From NCBI GenBank assembly GCA_045810285.1, contig JBJMWE010000110.1, forward strand, positions 1 through 64,000: a DNA stretch of 64,000 nucleotides, written 5' to 3'. The notes beneath the pieces are model-generated. The model made no database searches. It saw nothing but the letters and a program-made list of their open reading frames with translations, and was not told where the DNA came from. The translations under genes and the position numbers were made by a program. This document shows, one piece after another, positions 1 to 7,854 of the stretch. Source of the DNA: Scleromatobacter sp045810285 (GTDB lineage: Bacteria > Pseudomonadota > Gammaproteobacteria > Burkholderiales > Burkholderiaceae_C). The first letter of the stretch is position 1. Every line of letters starts with the position of its first letter.

Positions 1-958
1 CGCCCATGGCCTGCGCGTCGCCCGCGCCGGCCGGCGCCGCGCCGCCGGCCACCGGCTGCGCGCCCGCCCGCAGCAGCCGGTCGCGCACCCATTGGCGCGC
101 GTTGGCGATGGGCGACCAGGTGGTGTCGAGCAGGCGGCCATTGCCGCGCACCGTGCCCGTGGCGCGCAGGCCCTGGTCGAACATCCACAACTCGGCGTCG
201 AAGCCGTCCGGGTTCATGGCACCGTGCGGGCGGCGCAGGCGCACGGGCAGGCGCCAGCGCTGGCCCGCGCGCAGCGGCGGCGGGGCGTCGGCCACGCTGC
301 GGTCGTCGCGCTGGTTGCGGTTCCAGGCCAGCCACACGCGCGACGGCACCACCGGCATGCCGTCGCCCGCGGCCTGCGGGACCGCGCCGGCCTCGTCGCC
401 CTCGTGGCCCGGGTCGTCGTCGCCTTCGCCGCCTGCGTCGTCCGACGGTGCGGCGACCGGCCGCGCGGCCTCGGCCGCCGCGACCGCCGCCGGCAACGGC
501 CGCCCCGACGCCGCCGCGAGCGAGCGCACGCGCTTCAGCTCTCGTGGCGTCATGCCTGCCGCGCGCGCCGACTCCACCACGAAGGCGAAGTGTTCGCCGT
601 CGGGCTTGAGCTGCGGCATGTCGTCGACGGTGCCGACGAGCTCGATGTCGCAGCCCTCCCATGCGGGGGCGAGCGCGTCCGCGAGACGCATGTCCGCGCG
701 CCAGCCCGCGTACGCGAAGCCGGATGCGGCCAGCGCGATCCAGAAGATGGCGCGCGCGCATCCGCGCCGGCCACGCCGCCGCAGCGCGCGCGCGACGAGC
801 CAGGCGGCCAGGGCGCCGGCCCCCAGCAGCGGATAGGCGACGGCGTCCCACAGGGCCCGCTGCTGCAGCTGGAGCCCGACGCCGCCGACCCACGCCAGCA
901 GCACCGCCGCGCGCCACCAGGCGCCGGCGATGTCGGGGTGGGTGCGCGGCGCGGTCAT
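1..958 (-). CDS. comEC: ComEC/Rec2 DNA-uptake channel protein, N-terminal part (cut by window edge)
   Basis: Inner-membrane channel that carries single-stranded DNA into the cytoplasm during natural transformation. About 319 N-terminal residues are visible; the gene runs off the left edge, so the competence and metallo-beta-lactamase-like domains are not seen. The ATG at 958 opens a protein with about three hydrophobic segments in the first 80 residues, then the DUF4131-type region ending in the family hallmark LRAGQRWRL...HGAMNPDGFD...GLRATGTVR. Between them lies an acidic, Gly/Ala-rich stretch (DDAGGEGDDDPGHEGDE) that looks like a lineage-specific linker. Nothing upstream suggests an operon; the next gene is divergent. 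Family assignment is confident because of the MNPDGFD block; function in this strain is inferred. Confidence 0.88.
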   Translation of the reverse strand, partial: MTAPRTHPDIAGAWWRAAVLLAWVGGVGLQLQQRALWDAVAYPLLGAGALAAWLVARALRRRGRRGCARAIFWIALAASGFAYAGWRADMRLADALAPAWEGCDIELVGTVDDMPQLKPDGEHFAFVVESARAAGMTPRELKRVRSLAAASGRPLPAAVAAAEAARPVAAPSDDAGGEGDDDPGHEGDEAGAVPQAAGDGMPVVPSRVWLAWNRNQRDDRSVADAPPPLRAGQRWRLPVRLRRPHGAMNPDGFDAELWMFDQGLRATGTVRGNGRLLDTTWSPIANARQWVRDRLLRAGAQPVAGGAAPAGAGDAQAMG

Positions 959-1151
959 GCGAAACAGTCTAGGAGCGGGCGCTGGAATTCCCGCGCGCCA
1001 ATTGCCGTGGTTTCGGAGGCGAAAGCCGCCGGGAGGACGGCGCCCGCTTCGACGTGCGGCCGGCACACGTCGCTTGCTTCGCCACGCAGCGAAGCGAGGC
1101 CGCGACCTGCCGCCCTACGCTGCATCGCTCCGCCCCGCCTCCTTCACGCCC

Positions 1152-1790
1152 ATGCACGCGCCCTCCCTCGACGCCATCATCATCCGCCCTTCCGTCCTCT
1201 ACTTCGGCACGCCGGTCGCCCTCGTCACGACGCTGGACGAGCGCGGCAGCGCGAACATCACGCCGATGTCGTCGGCATGGGCGCTCGGCGACCGCCTCGT
1301 CCTCGGCCTGTCGGCGCAAAGCCAGGGCTGCGCCAACCTGCTGCGCGGCGGCGAGGCCGTCGTCAACCTGCCCGACCCGTCGCTGCACGCCGCCGTCGAG
1401 CGCATCGCCCACACGACGGGACGCACCCCGGTGCCCCACTACAAGCAGGCCATGGGCTATCGCCACGAGACGGACAAGTTCGCGCTCGGCGGCTTCACGC
1501 GCATCGCGTCGCACGCCGTGGCGCCGCCGCGCATCGCGGAGTGCCCGCTGCAGCTGGAGACGCGCCTGCTGCACGCCCGCCGCTCGACGCCCGGTGTCGA
1601 CGCCGACGCGCACGATCCGGGCTTCGTCGTCATCGAGCTCGCCGTCGCCCATGTCCACGCGCACCCGGCCATCGTGCTGGAGGGCACCCAGCACGTCGAC
1701 ACGGCATGCTGGAGCCCGTTGCTGTACGTGTTCCGCCACTACTTCGGCACCGGCGAACGCCGCGGGCGCAACTTCCGCGCGGAGACCTGA
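1152..1790 (+). CDS. Flavin reductase family protein (FMN-binding split barrel)
   Basis: A 212-residue cytoplasmic protein of the flavin-reductase/FMN-binding split-barrel type, likely binding FMN and possibly reducing flavin with NAD(P)H. The N-terminal half shows the family pattern: PVALVTTLDERG, then NITPMSSAW and LGLSAQSQGCANLL, the strands that hold the flavin phosphate. The ATG at 1152 is chosen because the upstream in-frame extension is Arg/Pro-rich and unlike the family. It is divergent from comEC and is followed 130 bases later by a NIPSNAP-like gene and then a winged-helix regulator, all on the plus strand, perhaps one transcription unit. The substrate or partner monooxygenase cannot be read from sequence. 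Confidence 0.8.
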   Translation: MHAPSLDAIIIRPSVLYFGTPVALVTTLDERGSANITPMSSAWALGDRLVLGLSAQSQGCANLLRGGEAVVNLPDPSLHAAVERIAHTTGRTPVPHYKQAMGYRHETDKFALGGFTRIASHAVAPPRIAECPLQLETRLLHARRSTPGVDADAHDPGFVVIELAVAHVHAHPAIVLEGTQHVDTACWSPLLYVFRHYFGTGERRGRNFRAET

Positions 1791-1919
1791 CAACGTCCGA
1801 CGCCCCACGCGCCGCGCGAGCCGACTCTCCCCGAAAACCTGCCCGCCAACCCTTCGTCCTGCAGCGAAGCATCGCACTCCCCGCCCGCGCGAGACTGACG
1901 TCCCACACACGGAGACCCC

Positions 1920-2270
1920 ATGACCCTGACCTGCTTCATCCGCTACGAGATCGACCCGTTCAAGCGCGAGCTCTTCCGCCGCTACTGCCAGGCGTGGGGC
2001 CGCATCATCCCGCGCTGCGGCGGGCACCTGGTCGGCTACTTCCTGCCCAGCGAGGGCACCAACTACGAGGCCTGGGGCCTCATCTCGTTTCCCAGCCTGG
2101 CCGCGTACGAGGCCTATCGCCGGCGCCTGCGCGCCGATGCCGAGGGGCGGGCCAACTTCGAGTTCGCGCAGCAGGAGCGCTTCATCGTCCGGGAGGAGCG
2201 CACGTTCACCGAGGTGGTCGACGAGGCCTACCTGCGCGCTTCGGAATACAGTGACGCGACCGCAGCCTGA
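1920..2270 (+). CDS. NIPSNAP family protein
   Basis: A 116-residue single-domain protein with the ferredoxin-like NIPSNAP fold pattern: an N-terminal strand (TLTCFIRYEIDPFKRELFRRYCQAWGRIIP region) followed by GGHLVGYFLPSEGTNYEAWGLISFPS. Such proteins are small dimeric alpha-beta barrels with poorly defined biochemical roles, often next to oxidoreductases. The start is supported by an ACGGAGACCCC ribosome-binding context just before ATG. Only 10 bases separate its stop from the start of the ArsR-type gene, so the two are very probably co-transcribed. No catalytic residue is obvious. Confidence 0.8.
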   Translation: MTLTCFIRYEIDPFKRELFRRYCQAWGRIIPRCGGHLVGYFLPSEGTNYEAWGLISFPSLAAYEAYRRRLRADAEGRANFEFAQQERFIVREERTFTEVVDEAYLRASEYSDATAA

Positions 2271-2280
2271 CATCGCCGCC

Positions 2281-3006
2281 ATGCCCGCTTCCCGACGCGC
2301 GCCGCCGCCGCCCTCCGACGCCCCGCACGAACCGCGACTGGCACGCGTCGCCGCGCTGGTCGCCGACCCGTCGCGGGCCCGCATGCTGGCGTTCCTGCTG
2401 TCGGGCGAGTACGCCAGCGCGGGCGAGCTCGCGCGCACCGCGTCGGTGGGCGCGGCCACGGCCAGCGCGCACCTGGTCAAGCTGGTGGACGCCGGGCTGC
2501 TCGTGTGCGAGCCGCGCGGCCGGCACCGCTACTTTCGCATCGCCGACGCCGACGTCGCGCACGCGCTGGAGGCGCTGGCGATGGTGGCGGAGCGCTCGTC
2601 GCACGACCGCGCGTGGTCGGCGCCCGCTCGCCAGCGGCTGCGCGAGGCGCGCTGCTGCTACGGCCACCTGGCCGGCCGGCGCGGCGTCGCGCTGTGCGAG
2701 CAGCTCCTGGGCCGGGCCTGGCTGGTGGACGCCGAGGACGGCTACGCGTTGACCGACGCCGGCATCACGGGCCTCGCTGCCCTCGGCTTCGACGCCGCCG
2801 CGCTGCGCGCGAACGCGTCGCACCGCATCGCCTATCCCTGCCTGGACTGGTCGGAGCGGCGCGACCACCTGGCCGGCAAGCTGGCCAGCGGGCTGCTGGA
2901 CCACTTCATGGAGCGCGGGTGGCTGCGCCGCATCGGCAGCGAGCGCGCACTCGAGCTGACGCCGCCGGGCCGCCAGGCGCTGGCGCCGTTGCTGGCGCTC
3001 GACTGA
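2281..3006 (+). CDS. ArsR-type winged-helix transcriptional regulator
   Basis: A 241-residue protein. Residues about 20-95 form an ArsR-like winged helix: ADPSRARMLAFLLSG, then ASAGELARTASVGAATASAHLVKLVDAGLL and a wing GRHRYFRIA. The C-terminal 130 residues are a second domain with a possible extra winged-helix character (LGRAWLVD...YALTDAGI...HLAGKLASGLLDHFMERGWLRR). The length is twice that of metal-sensing ArsR proteins and no CxC metal site is seen in the recognition helix, so a small-molecule rather than metal ligand is more likely. It sits 10 bases after the NIPSNAP gene, suggesting it controls its own small operon (flavin reductase, NIPSNAP). Ligand unknown. Confidence 0.85.
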   Translation: MPASRRAPPPPSDAPHEPRLARVAALVADPSRARMLAFLLSGEYASAGELARTASVGAATASAHLVKLVDAGLLVCEPRGRHRYFRIADADVAHALEALAMVAERSSHDRAWSAPARQRLREARCCYGHLAGRRGVALCEQLLGRAWLVDAEDGYALTDAGITGLAALGFDAAALRANASHRIAYPCLDWSERRDHLAGKLASGLLDHFMERGWLRRIGSERALELTPPGRQALAPLLALD

Positions 3007-3244
3007 GCCGGCCCCGGCGATGTCGACGCCACCCCAGCCGTGACCGGGCGCCGCAGACCTGCAACTCAAGGCGTCCGATTTGCACCATCAACCATCGACC
3101 CGCAACGGCGATACGCCTCGCGGAACTCGGCGCCCAAAACATGACGTTCGAGCGGATCGGCAGCGAACGACAGTTCCCGACCCGAAGCCGCCTTCGATCT
3201 CACGGATGGCGTGCCTCGAAGCAGTCGTTCAACTGAGTGGTCGC
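3007..3244. other. Left boundary of the accessory island
   Basis: No convincing gene. Base composition drops from the strongly GC-rich backbone to a more mixed composition here. A possible first, degenerate copy of the island repeat lies around 3143-3190, with CGTTCGAGCGGATCGGCAGCG followed by GAAGCCGCC. No tRNA, integrase or direct-repeat attachment site is apparent at this edge. Confidence 0.4.
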
Positions 3245-3712
3245 CTAGGAAGACTTCGTATGCACCCAAAGCCAGTACCAGCGCCATTTCGGCACTTGGT
3301 AGAACGGATTTGCATAGACCGAAGTCCGCTCGAAAAGCTTGCCGTCCACTAGTCCCACCTCGTAGCTCTCATCGATTTGGCACGACCAGTTGCCTGCGTC
3401 TCGCACGGCGCATTTGTCATACGAGCGAGGCGCCGTCCCATTGACCCAGTAGACGACGTGCGTATCGCCAGCGGTGGCTCGATAGGTCGTGGGGTTAGCG
3501 GATTCCTCTTTCGCAGAACAGACGTCCGCCACTCTTTGGGTCATACAGTACCCGAGGTAGACCGTTCGCTCGTCGCTGAAGGGCAGGTGATCCACAAACA
3601 GCCAGAAGGCGCCAAACACTGCCAAGAGAATGCCGTAGCCGATGCATTTGTCCGCGTACGCCTCCCACTTCGGCGGAGGCACACTAGGCCGTTCGAACGT
3701 AGGATCTGGCAT
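3245..3712 (-). CDS. Hypothetical membrane-anchored protein
   Basis: A 155-residue protein of unknown function. It has a short cytoplasmic N-terminus, one clear transmembrane segment at about residues 27-43 (GYGILLAVFGAFWLFVD) and a C-terminal domain outside the membrane with Cys residues in the block KCAVRDAGNWSCQIDES, then GLVDGKLFERTS and an aromatic tail KWRWYWLWV. I recognise the CxxxDxxNWSC...DGKxFE pattern as recurring in orphan bacterial proteins, but no function is known to me. It is the leftmost gene of the island; the next minus-strand gene upstream is separated from it by a copy of the island repeat. Composition is less GC-rich than flanking core genes. Confidence 0.7.
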   Translation of the reverse strand: MPDPTFERPSVPPPKWEAYADKCIGYGILLAVFGAFWLFVDHLPFSDERTVYLGYCMTQRVADVCSAKEESANPTTYRATAGDTHVVYWVNGTAPRSYDKCAVRDAGNWSCQIDESYEVGLVDGKLFERTSVYANPFYQVPKWRWYWLWVHTKSS

Positions 3713-3748
3713 TGAACTCTCAGCTTGTGTGAGCGTGTCAGAGCTGCG

Positions 3749-3796
3749 AGTAGCCTACCCGATATCTGACGTTGACGGGCGGCAGCTTGTGGTCGT
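3749..3796 (+). repeat. Island element, copy 1
   Basis: Begins TAGCCTACCCG (3751) and ends GGCAGCTTGTGGTCG. Its right end is 8 bases from the stop codon of the minus-strand gene at 3804. Written on the plus strand like all other copies. Confidence 0.6.
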
Positions 3797-3803
3797 TTGA
3801 TGC

Positions 3804-4001
3804 CTAGTCAGTCTTCCACTTCTGTCGCTGTTCGTCCCGAAAGGCTCGAGCGGCTTCCGCCCCTCCCTGTGCATGCGCTTTCGACACGGCCGCGTCACAG
3901 GACTTGCAGTAGGAGCGATTTTCGCGGCTGCGATAGGCGAAATCGTCGATCGGGAAGCTTATTCCGCAAACCGAACATGCCTTTTGAGTTGTAGTGGTCA
4001 T
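3804..4001 (-). CDS. Small double-CxxC (zinc-ribbon-like) protein
   Basis: A 65-residue protein with two Cys pairs, CSVC at residues 9-12 and CKSC near 33-36, spaced as in a small zinc ribbon, followed by an Ala/Arg-rich helical tail (AHAQGGAEAARAFRDEQRQKW). The start is well supported: GAGGAGAAG lies about 9 bases before the ATG at 4001. Zinc ribbons of this size may bind nucleic acid or protein; no specific role can be read. It stands alone between two copies of the island repeat. Confidence 0.65.
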   Translation of the reverse strand: MTTTTQKACSVCGISFPIDDFAYRSRENRSYCKSCDAAVSKAHAQGGAEAARAFRDEQRQKWKTD

Positions 4002-4061
4002 CTTCAGGTTCTTCTCCTCTCGGCCGGCGTTAAGCGGGCCCCAGGGTTGTCTACCTCAAAC

Positions 4062-4105
4062 CTGTCACCGGTGAACGGCGGCTTCTGGCCCGGCTTCAGA
4101 TCGCG
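4062..4105 (+). repeat. Island element, copy 2 (weak)
   Basis: Core ACGGCGGCTTCTGGCCCGGC at about 4075-4094. It lies immediately upstream of the plus-strand AHH toxin relic, so it is the one clear copy not placed just after a minus-strand stop codon. Confidence 0.45.
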
Positions 4106-4111
4106 GGCAAC

Positions 4112-4650
4112 TTGACTGCTCGTGGCAAGCCCGGCCTCGATGTCTACAAGACGCGCAATGCGATCCTGGAGCATAGGCGAAAGGTTCGCGTCCACTACGA
4201 CCGGAAGACCGGGACGACGCGCCCGGGCTATTCGGCGGAACATCTGCGCCATGACTGCGAGCGGCGGAGCAATGACAGCCACAGCGAATCGCTGGGCAGG
4301 ACCATCCAGAATTCGACCGGCGTCTCCAGACCCTACGGCGCGGCGTCCCACCACATCGTTGCGTCGAAAGATCCGGAGGCTGAGACCTCCCGGACGATGT
4401 TGTTCGACTGGGGAATCGGGATCAACGATGCGGACAACGGCGTTTACCTGCCGCAACTATCTACGGTCGACCATCACAGTTGCCGAAGGCGACGATGCAC
4501 GACTACATCCACAACTTCACGTACCATTACAACGTCGAAGCTCGACTTCTCGACGTCGCCAGTGATGATGTCGACGGCGCCCGAGCAGAGCTCAGGGCCA
4601 TGAGGAAGGAAATCATGGCCGACGAATTTCCTTACCGGAAGCAATTGTGA
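4112..4650 (+). pseudogene. AHH-domain nuclease toxin, disrupted by a frameshift
   Basis: Relic of a polymorphic-toxin C-terminal nuclease. The first frame reads from a TTG at 4112 to the family hallmark SHHIVASKDPEA, then the block WGIGINDADNGVYLP, matching the AHH-nuclease pattern (aHHIV...GI.iNdA.NGV.LP). Near 4452 the frame breaks: the expected continuation (ATIYGRPS...MHDYIHNFTYHYNVEARLLD, with the conserved His and Tyr of AHH proteins) is in the next frame and runs to a TGA at 4648-4650. One missing base, most simply one G in CCGCAACT, accounts for it. The open frame reaches back only to 4034 and no secretion or repeat module precedes it, so this was an orphan toxin tip or lost its N-terminus. 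The stop overlaps the immunity gene start (GTGA). Confidence 0.7.
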
Positions 4651-5192
4651 CTGTCTGGGAACTGAAAAGCGGACGTCTCGACGCGTTCGCTCCGTTGGTC
4701 ATCAAGTTCGACGACCGTCGTCGTTCGTCGCTGCTGTTCGCGGATGGCCGACCTAAAGAGTGGACGCCGCCGCCTGCGGTGGAATTTCTCGTCGACAAGC
4801 GCACGAAGGATCTGCCTCGCGCAGACGTGCCCATGCTGATCAGTGGCGCGTTGGCATTGACCTCCCGCGCCAAAGATGCACTCGGCCCATTCCTGTCTCA
4901 GTTTGGCGAACTCGTTCCGCTCGACTGCACGGACGAGCCGGTTTGGTACTTCAACGTCACGACGGTCATCGACTGCCTCGATCCCGAGTCGTCGGTTCGG
5001 CGGGAGACGGGATCGATCGCCAAGGAAGCCTTCCATTCAGACAAGGTGCCGACGCAGGCAACCGTCTTCAAGGACCCGGCCAAGCTGCGCAGCCGGATCT
5101 ACGTAAATGATGCGGGCAAAGAAGCCATCGAGAAGATCGTGGCCGAAACCGGACTCTCCGGCCTCGTCGTCACCGAGCCGGGCTCCACCTGA
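4647..5192 (+). CDS. Imm11-like (DUF1629-type) immunity protein
   Basis: A 181-residue protein that resembles the Imm11/DUF1629 immunity family: an N-terminal variable half, then a conserved C-terminal half with VWYFNVTTVIDCLDPESS, KEAFHSD, TVFKDPAKLRSRIYVND and a closing GLSGLVVTEPG. It would bind and neutralise the nuclease encoded just upstream. The GTG start at 4647 overlaps the toxin stop codon (GTGA), typical of translationally coupled toxin-immunity pairs. It remains intact although the toxin frame is broken. A truncated second member of this family lies at 12.45-12.75 kb on the other strand. Family assignment is by pattern recognition and would need a profile search; pairing with AHH is by position. 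Confidence 0.65.
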   Translation: MTVWELKSGRLDAFAPLVIKFDDRRRSSLLFADGRPKEWTPPPAVEFLVDKRTKDLPRADVPMLISGALALTSRAKDALGPFLSQFGELVPLDCTDEPVWYFNVTTVIDCLDPESSVRRETGSIAKEAFHSDKVPTQATVFKDPAKLRSRIYVNDAGKEAIEKIVAETGLSGLVVTEPGST

Positions 5193-5381
5193 GTTCGCGG
5201 CCGGTTGGAAGCTTTGACTCCGCCGGCATTGTTGTAACCAAAGCCAGCGGGCAGGCTATGCATCGGCGGGATCGACCCTGAGCGGAGTTTCCTCACCGCG
5301 GCTTCGCAGCATAAAGGCTGCCGTATCGGCTATGTCCCGTTCGGCGCTGCTGTCGCCCGGAAGCCGATGTTGCGTCGATCG

Positions 5382-6029
5382 CTATGACGCGCGGTTTGCC
5401 TTGCGGAAGCTCGGCGATTTCAGACCCGAGCGTTTGTGCGTCGACGTGAATGCGGGCGCGAATTCGTGCGACATCACGACCTCGTCCATCTCCTTGATCC
5501 CGAAGTAGGTTTCATTGCGCTCAAGCAGTTTGTAGATCTCACGAAGCTCCTTCGCGAATAAGGACATCAGCTGTTTCGCCTCGGTCTTCTTTATCTGATC
5601 CGGAATCGAAACCCTTGCGCTTACGTTTACACGCTTCCCCTTCTTCGGAAGGCCCACGTACGTCGCATCCTGCTTTCGGCGGTCGAGCAATCCGCCCTTC
5701 ACGGCGCGGTGGAGCTTCGGAGAAAAGTCGACATATTCCACCTGGAGATACCACTCCTGCTTCGTCTGATGGAAGTAGAGGTGCCTCAGGAATTCTTGCT
5801 CCAGCTGCTCGTCCGGCAGCCCGGAGTTGGTGATGGACGAGTAGTAGACGTGGTCAACCCAGCGCGCCTTTGCGAACTCCTCAATAGCGAGGACGGTAAG
5901 TTGGAATGCGGTCGGCCACGATGCCGTAGCGAAAAGCGTTTGGGCATCCTTGAAGAGGCGCAGCGAATTCCGAAAGGCCTCAACGGCAAGGCGCTTATAT
6001 TTGCGGGCTGAAAGGGTCGCTTGTGCCAT
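5382..6029 (-). CDS. AbiV family abortive-infection protein (HEPN type)
   Basis: A 215-residue soluble protein resembling AbiV, a phage abortive-infection factor first known from lactococci and related to HEPN proteins. The N-terminal helical half carries the family pattern: ALEAF-like repeats (VEAFRNSLRLFKDAQTLF), then AFQLTVLAIEEFAKARWVDHVYY, the AlEE.gKA motif, and later HLYFHQTKQEWY. The C-terminal half is basic (LPKKGKRVNV, KRSGLKSPSFRKANR). AbiV is described as interfering with phage translation; here the role is inferred. Codon usage is clearly less GC-rich than the core genes. It is the only recognisable defence gene in the island besides the AHH/Imm pair and stands alone on the minus strand. 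Confidence 0.75.
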   Translation of the reverse strand: MAQATLSARKYKRLAVEAFRNSLRLFKDAQTLFATASWPTAFQLTVLAIEEFAKARWVDHVYYSSITNSGLPDEQLEQEFLRHLYFHQTKQEWYLQVEYVDFSPKLHRAVKGGLLDRRKQDATYVGLPKKGKRVNVSARVSIPDQIKKTEAKQLMSLFAKELREIYKLLERNETYFGIKEMDEVVMSHEFAPAFTSTHKRSGLKSPSFRKANRAS

Positions 6030-6140
6030 TGCTTCGACTGTTGCCTGAAGTCCGCCGGTCTCGAACGGCCGTACCTGGCCGGTTGCCGACGAAGTCAGCC
6101 GGCCTTATGTTCATCGTAGCGGATGCCGCTACAGCGCTCG

Positions 6141-6192
6141 ATAGCCTTCCCGTTACCAGACGTCCACGACCGTCTGCAAGTGGCCGGCTCCA
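6141..6192 (+). repeat. Island element, copy 3
   Basis: Starts ATAGCCTTCCCG and ends CTGCAAGTGGCCGGCTCC. Its right end is 4 bases from the stop codon of the minus-strand gene beginning at 6196. Confidence 0.6.
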
Positions 6193-6195
6193 GTC

Positions 6196-6555
6196 CTAGA
6201 AGCCAGCCGAAACCTCTTCCGGGATGCTCTCGGTGGAGCCCAGGCATACACGCAGTGACTTCTCTGTGCCGTCTTTGATCCACGCCCTGCATAGTTCCGT
6301 CTTGTAGCGTCGATTCACCGAACACATTTCGGCAGGCGCCGGTCGTATGTGATCCCGCTTCGCCAGCGTCTTCACGCAGGCGCTTACGTTGTCATCGAGA
6401 ACATCCGTTCCAATACGCCACTCGCAGATGGATTGAGCCCAGTTCATGGTGGGGCCTGCAACTTCCGCGTTACTGCCTTGCCCGAGAAAGCTGAGCCCCG
6501 CACCCACGAGCTGCAATGCAAGCTGCAAAAACCTTCGGCGGACTGAACGCTGCAT
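6196..6555 (-). CDS. Small secreted hypothetical protein with five cysteines
   Basis: A 119-residue protein with a twin-basic N-terminus and a signal peptide (RRRFLQLALQLVGAGLSFLGQG, likely cleavage after SNA near residue 30). The mature part is about 90 residues with Cys in SICEW, SACVK, EMCSV, ELCRA and RVCLG, spaced to allow disulfides in the periplasm. No family is recognised. The ATG at 6555 is 5 bases from the left end of the next island repeat, whose minus-strand sequence GCTAGGATTG could supply the ribosome-binding site, so the repeat may set translation of the next gene in the array. Confidence 0.65.
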   Translation of the reverse strand: MQRSVRRRFLQLALQLVGAGLSFLGQGSNAEVAGPTMNWAQSICEWRIGTDVLDDNVSACVKTLAKRDHIRPAPAEMCSVNRRYKTELCRAWIKDGTEKSLRVCLGSTESIPEEVSAGF

Positions 6556-6559
6556 CTGT

Positions 6560-6615
6560 CAATCCTAGCGCACCGCAAAGCGGTCTTCGCGAGCGGCAGC
6601 TGATGGCCGAACTGC
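6560..6615 (+). repeat. Island element, copy 4
   Basis: CAATCCTAGC at the left, GCGGCAGCTGATGGCCGAAC towards the right. The right end is about 24 bases from the stop of the minus-strand gene at 6639; the left end abuts the start codon at 6555. Confidence 0.65.
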
Positions 6616-6638
6616 GTCTTCGGCCAAAGCGATGCATG

Positions 6639-7022
6639 CTACGGGAACATCACGTCGGCGTCGGCATGGCAGTGCGCCTGCCATTCCTTCATGACGGCTT
6701 CCGTGACGTGAAGCTCGGGCGCGCCGAGGCCCGATTTGAACGCCCAAAAAAGATAGCTTCCGCGATATTTGACAGGGTCAAATCGGATGGGGCGCTCTCT
6801 ACTCAGCGCTTCATCAGCGCGATACTCCAAGAACGGATGAGTCCAACCATCGCTCGTAGTTGTTCCTAACACTGGCCCAACAACGCCAGGCGTCGCTTTA
6901 AGGACTTCGAGCATGCAGTCGGCAGTTTGTTCGACAGACACGGGAACGTCAGCTGTCTGCCCGATCGATATGTATGAACTCGCGATCAGCCCGCACAAGC
7001 AGCGTGGGACAAGTCTTCTCAT
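6639..7022 (-). CDS. Small secreted hypothetical protein
   Basis: A 127-residue protein with a signal peptide (MRRLVPRCLCGLIASSYISIG) and a mature domain containing DCMLEVLKATPGVV, WTHPFLEYRADEAL and YLFWAFKSGLG. The ATG at 7022 is preferred over ATGs further upstream because GAGG lies 9 bases before it and because it places the signal peptide at the N-terminus. No catalytic motif and no family recognised. It is probably periplasmic. Flanked on both sides by island repeats, hence a single-gene unit. Confidence 0.65.
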   Translation of the reverse strand: MRRLVPRCLCGLIASSYISIGQTADVPVSVEQTADCMLEVLKATPGVVGPVLGTTTSDGWTHPFLEYRADEALSRERPIRFDPVKYRGSYLFWAFKSGLGAPELHVTEAVMKEWQAHCHADADVMFP

Positions 7023-7066
7023 GTGGATCATCCTCAAGCCTAGCGACCCGCGACCATAGCTCACCC

Positions 7067-7106
7067 AATACCTGCCGTCCGCGACCGTTCGGCAGCAATG
7101 GCAGCG
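7067..7106 (+). repeat. Island element, copy 5 (diverged)
   Basis: CCTGCCGTCCGCGACCGTTC followed by GGCAGCAATGGCAGCG. The gap it sits in (7023-7279) is longer than usual; a 56-residue open frame (7122 down to 6949) crosses the repeat and is not believed to be a gene. Confidence 0.45.
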
Positions 7107-7279
7107 TATTAGAGGTCATGATGGCAGGATACCCAGGAGCGGTCGGTGACGAGTGCCTGCTCATGGCCGCGTGCCGCCTCAAGGCCGTCGGGCCAGGCAA
7201 CGTGTGGTTGAACTGTAACCTTCGTTCCGGTCGCTGCAATCGATGCTCAAAGGCAGGCATCCCGGCGAAGGGAGAGTGT

Positions 7280-7834
7280 TCAACGCTTACAGGCCAACGC
7301 AATGAATTGCGAAGGAGACATTTGAGTGTCCCCACCGAAGATCAGCGTTCTGTCTCCCACCCAATGGAAGAAGTCCTTGCGTCGGAATGCCCAGATCTCG
7401 ACGCTATAGCCAACACCACCCTGTTCAACTGCCACAAGGATGTGCTGGCGACCCAGCGCTGCCATCACGAAGCGGCTCGATGGCCCTCCACCCACGTCGG
7501 TGGCGTTGAACGGGCCGCCGGGACTGGACATGCCAGCGCCACCCAGCGCTTCCCGCATGCCAGTCGGCAGGCGCCACGGACTTCTGGTGAACGAGAAGCC
7601 ATCATCTCCGCAATCGACGCGGTAGCTCGCCGGCGGAACCATCGGGTCATATTCAACGCGACTGGACTCGTAGTCGAGCCTCGTGCTTCCGATCGGGACA
7701 AGGCAGACGTACACCGCGAGACCGACTACGCCCACAAGGAGACCGGAGCCGATGGAAAGCAGTTTAATGAAGGAGACCTCTCCAAATATCAGACCCAGCC
7801 CGAAGTCCGCTTCTGGCCGAATTGAGACCGCCAT
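7280..7834 (-). CDS. Hypothetical membrane protein
   Basis: A 184-residue protein with one transmembrane segment near residues 25-48 (LLSIGSGLLVGVVGLAVYVCLV) and a C-terminal domain beyond it (SPWRLPTGMREALGGAGMS, QHILVAVEQGGVGYSVEIWAFRRKDFF). The ATG at 7834 is preferred to a TTG 12 bases upstream because GGAG lies 6 bases before it. No known family. Only 20 bases separate it from the upstream gene at 7855, so these two form the array's one clear two-gene unit on this strand and may work together. Confidence 0.65.
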   Translation of the reverse strand: MAVSIRPEADFGLGLIFGEVSFIKLLSIGSGLLVGVVGLAVYVCLVPIGSTRLDYESSRVEYDPMVPPASYRVDCGDDGFSFTRSPWRLPTGMREALGGAGMSSPGGPFNATDVGGGPSSRFVMAALGRQHILVAVEQGGVGYSVEIWAFRRKDFFHWVGDRTLIFGGDTQMSPSQFIALACKR

Positions 7835-7854
7835 GTCCCGCTCCAAGGCTGACG

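Noticed and set aside
4004..4456. A 150-residue minus-strand frame overlapping the AHH relic
   Set aside because: The plus strand shows the AHH hallmark residues. The minus frame gains its apparent sense partly from the island repeat at 4062-4105.
6949..7122. Minus-strand frame of 56 residues
   Set aside because: It crosses an island repeat and overlaps the better supported secreted-protein gene at 7022.
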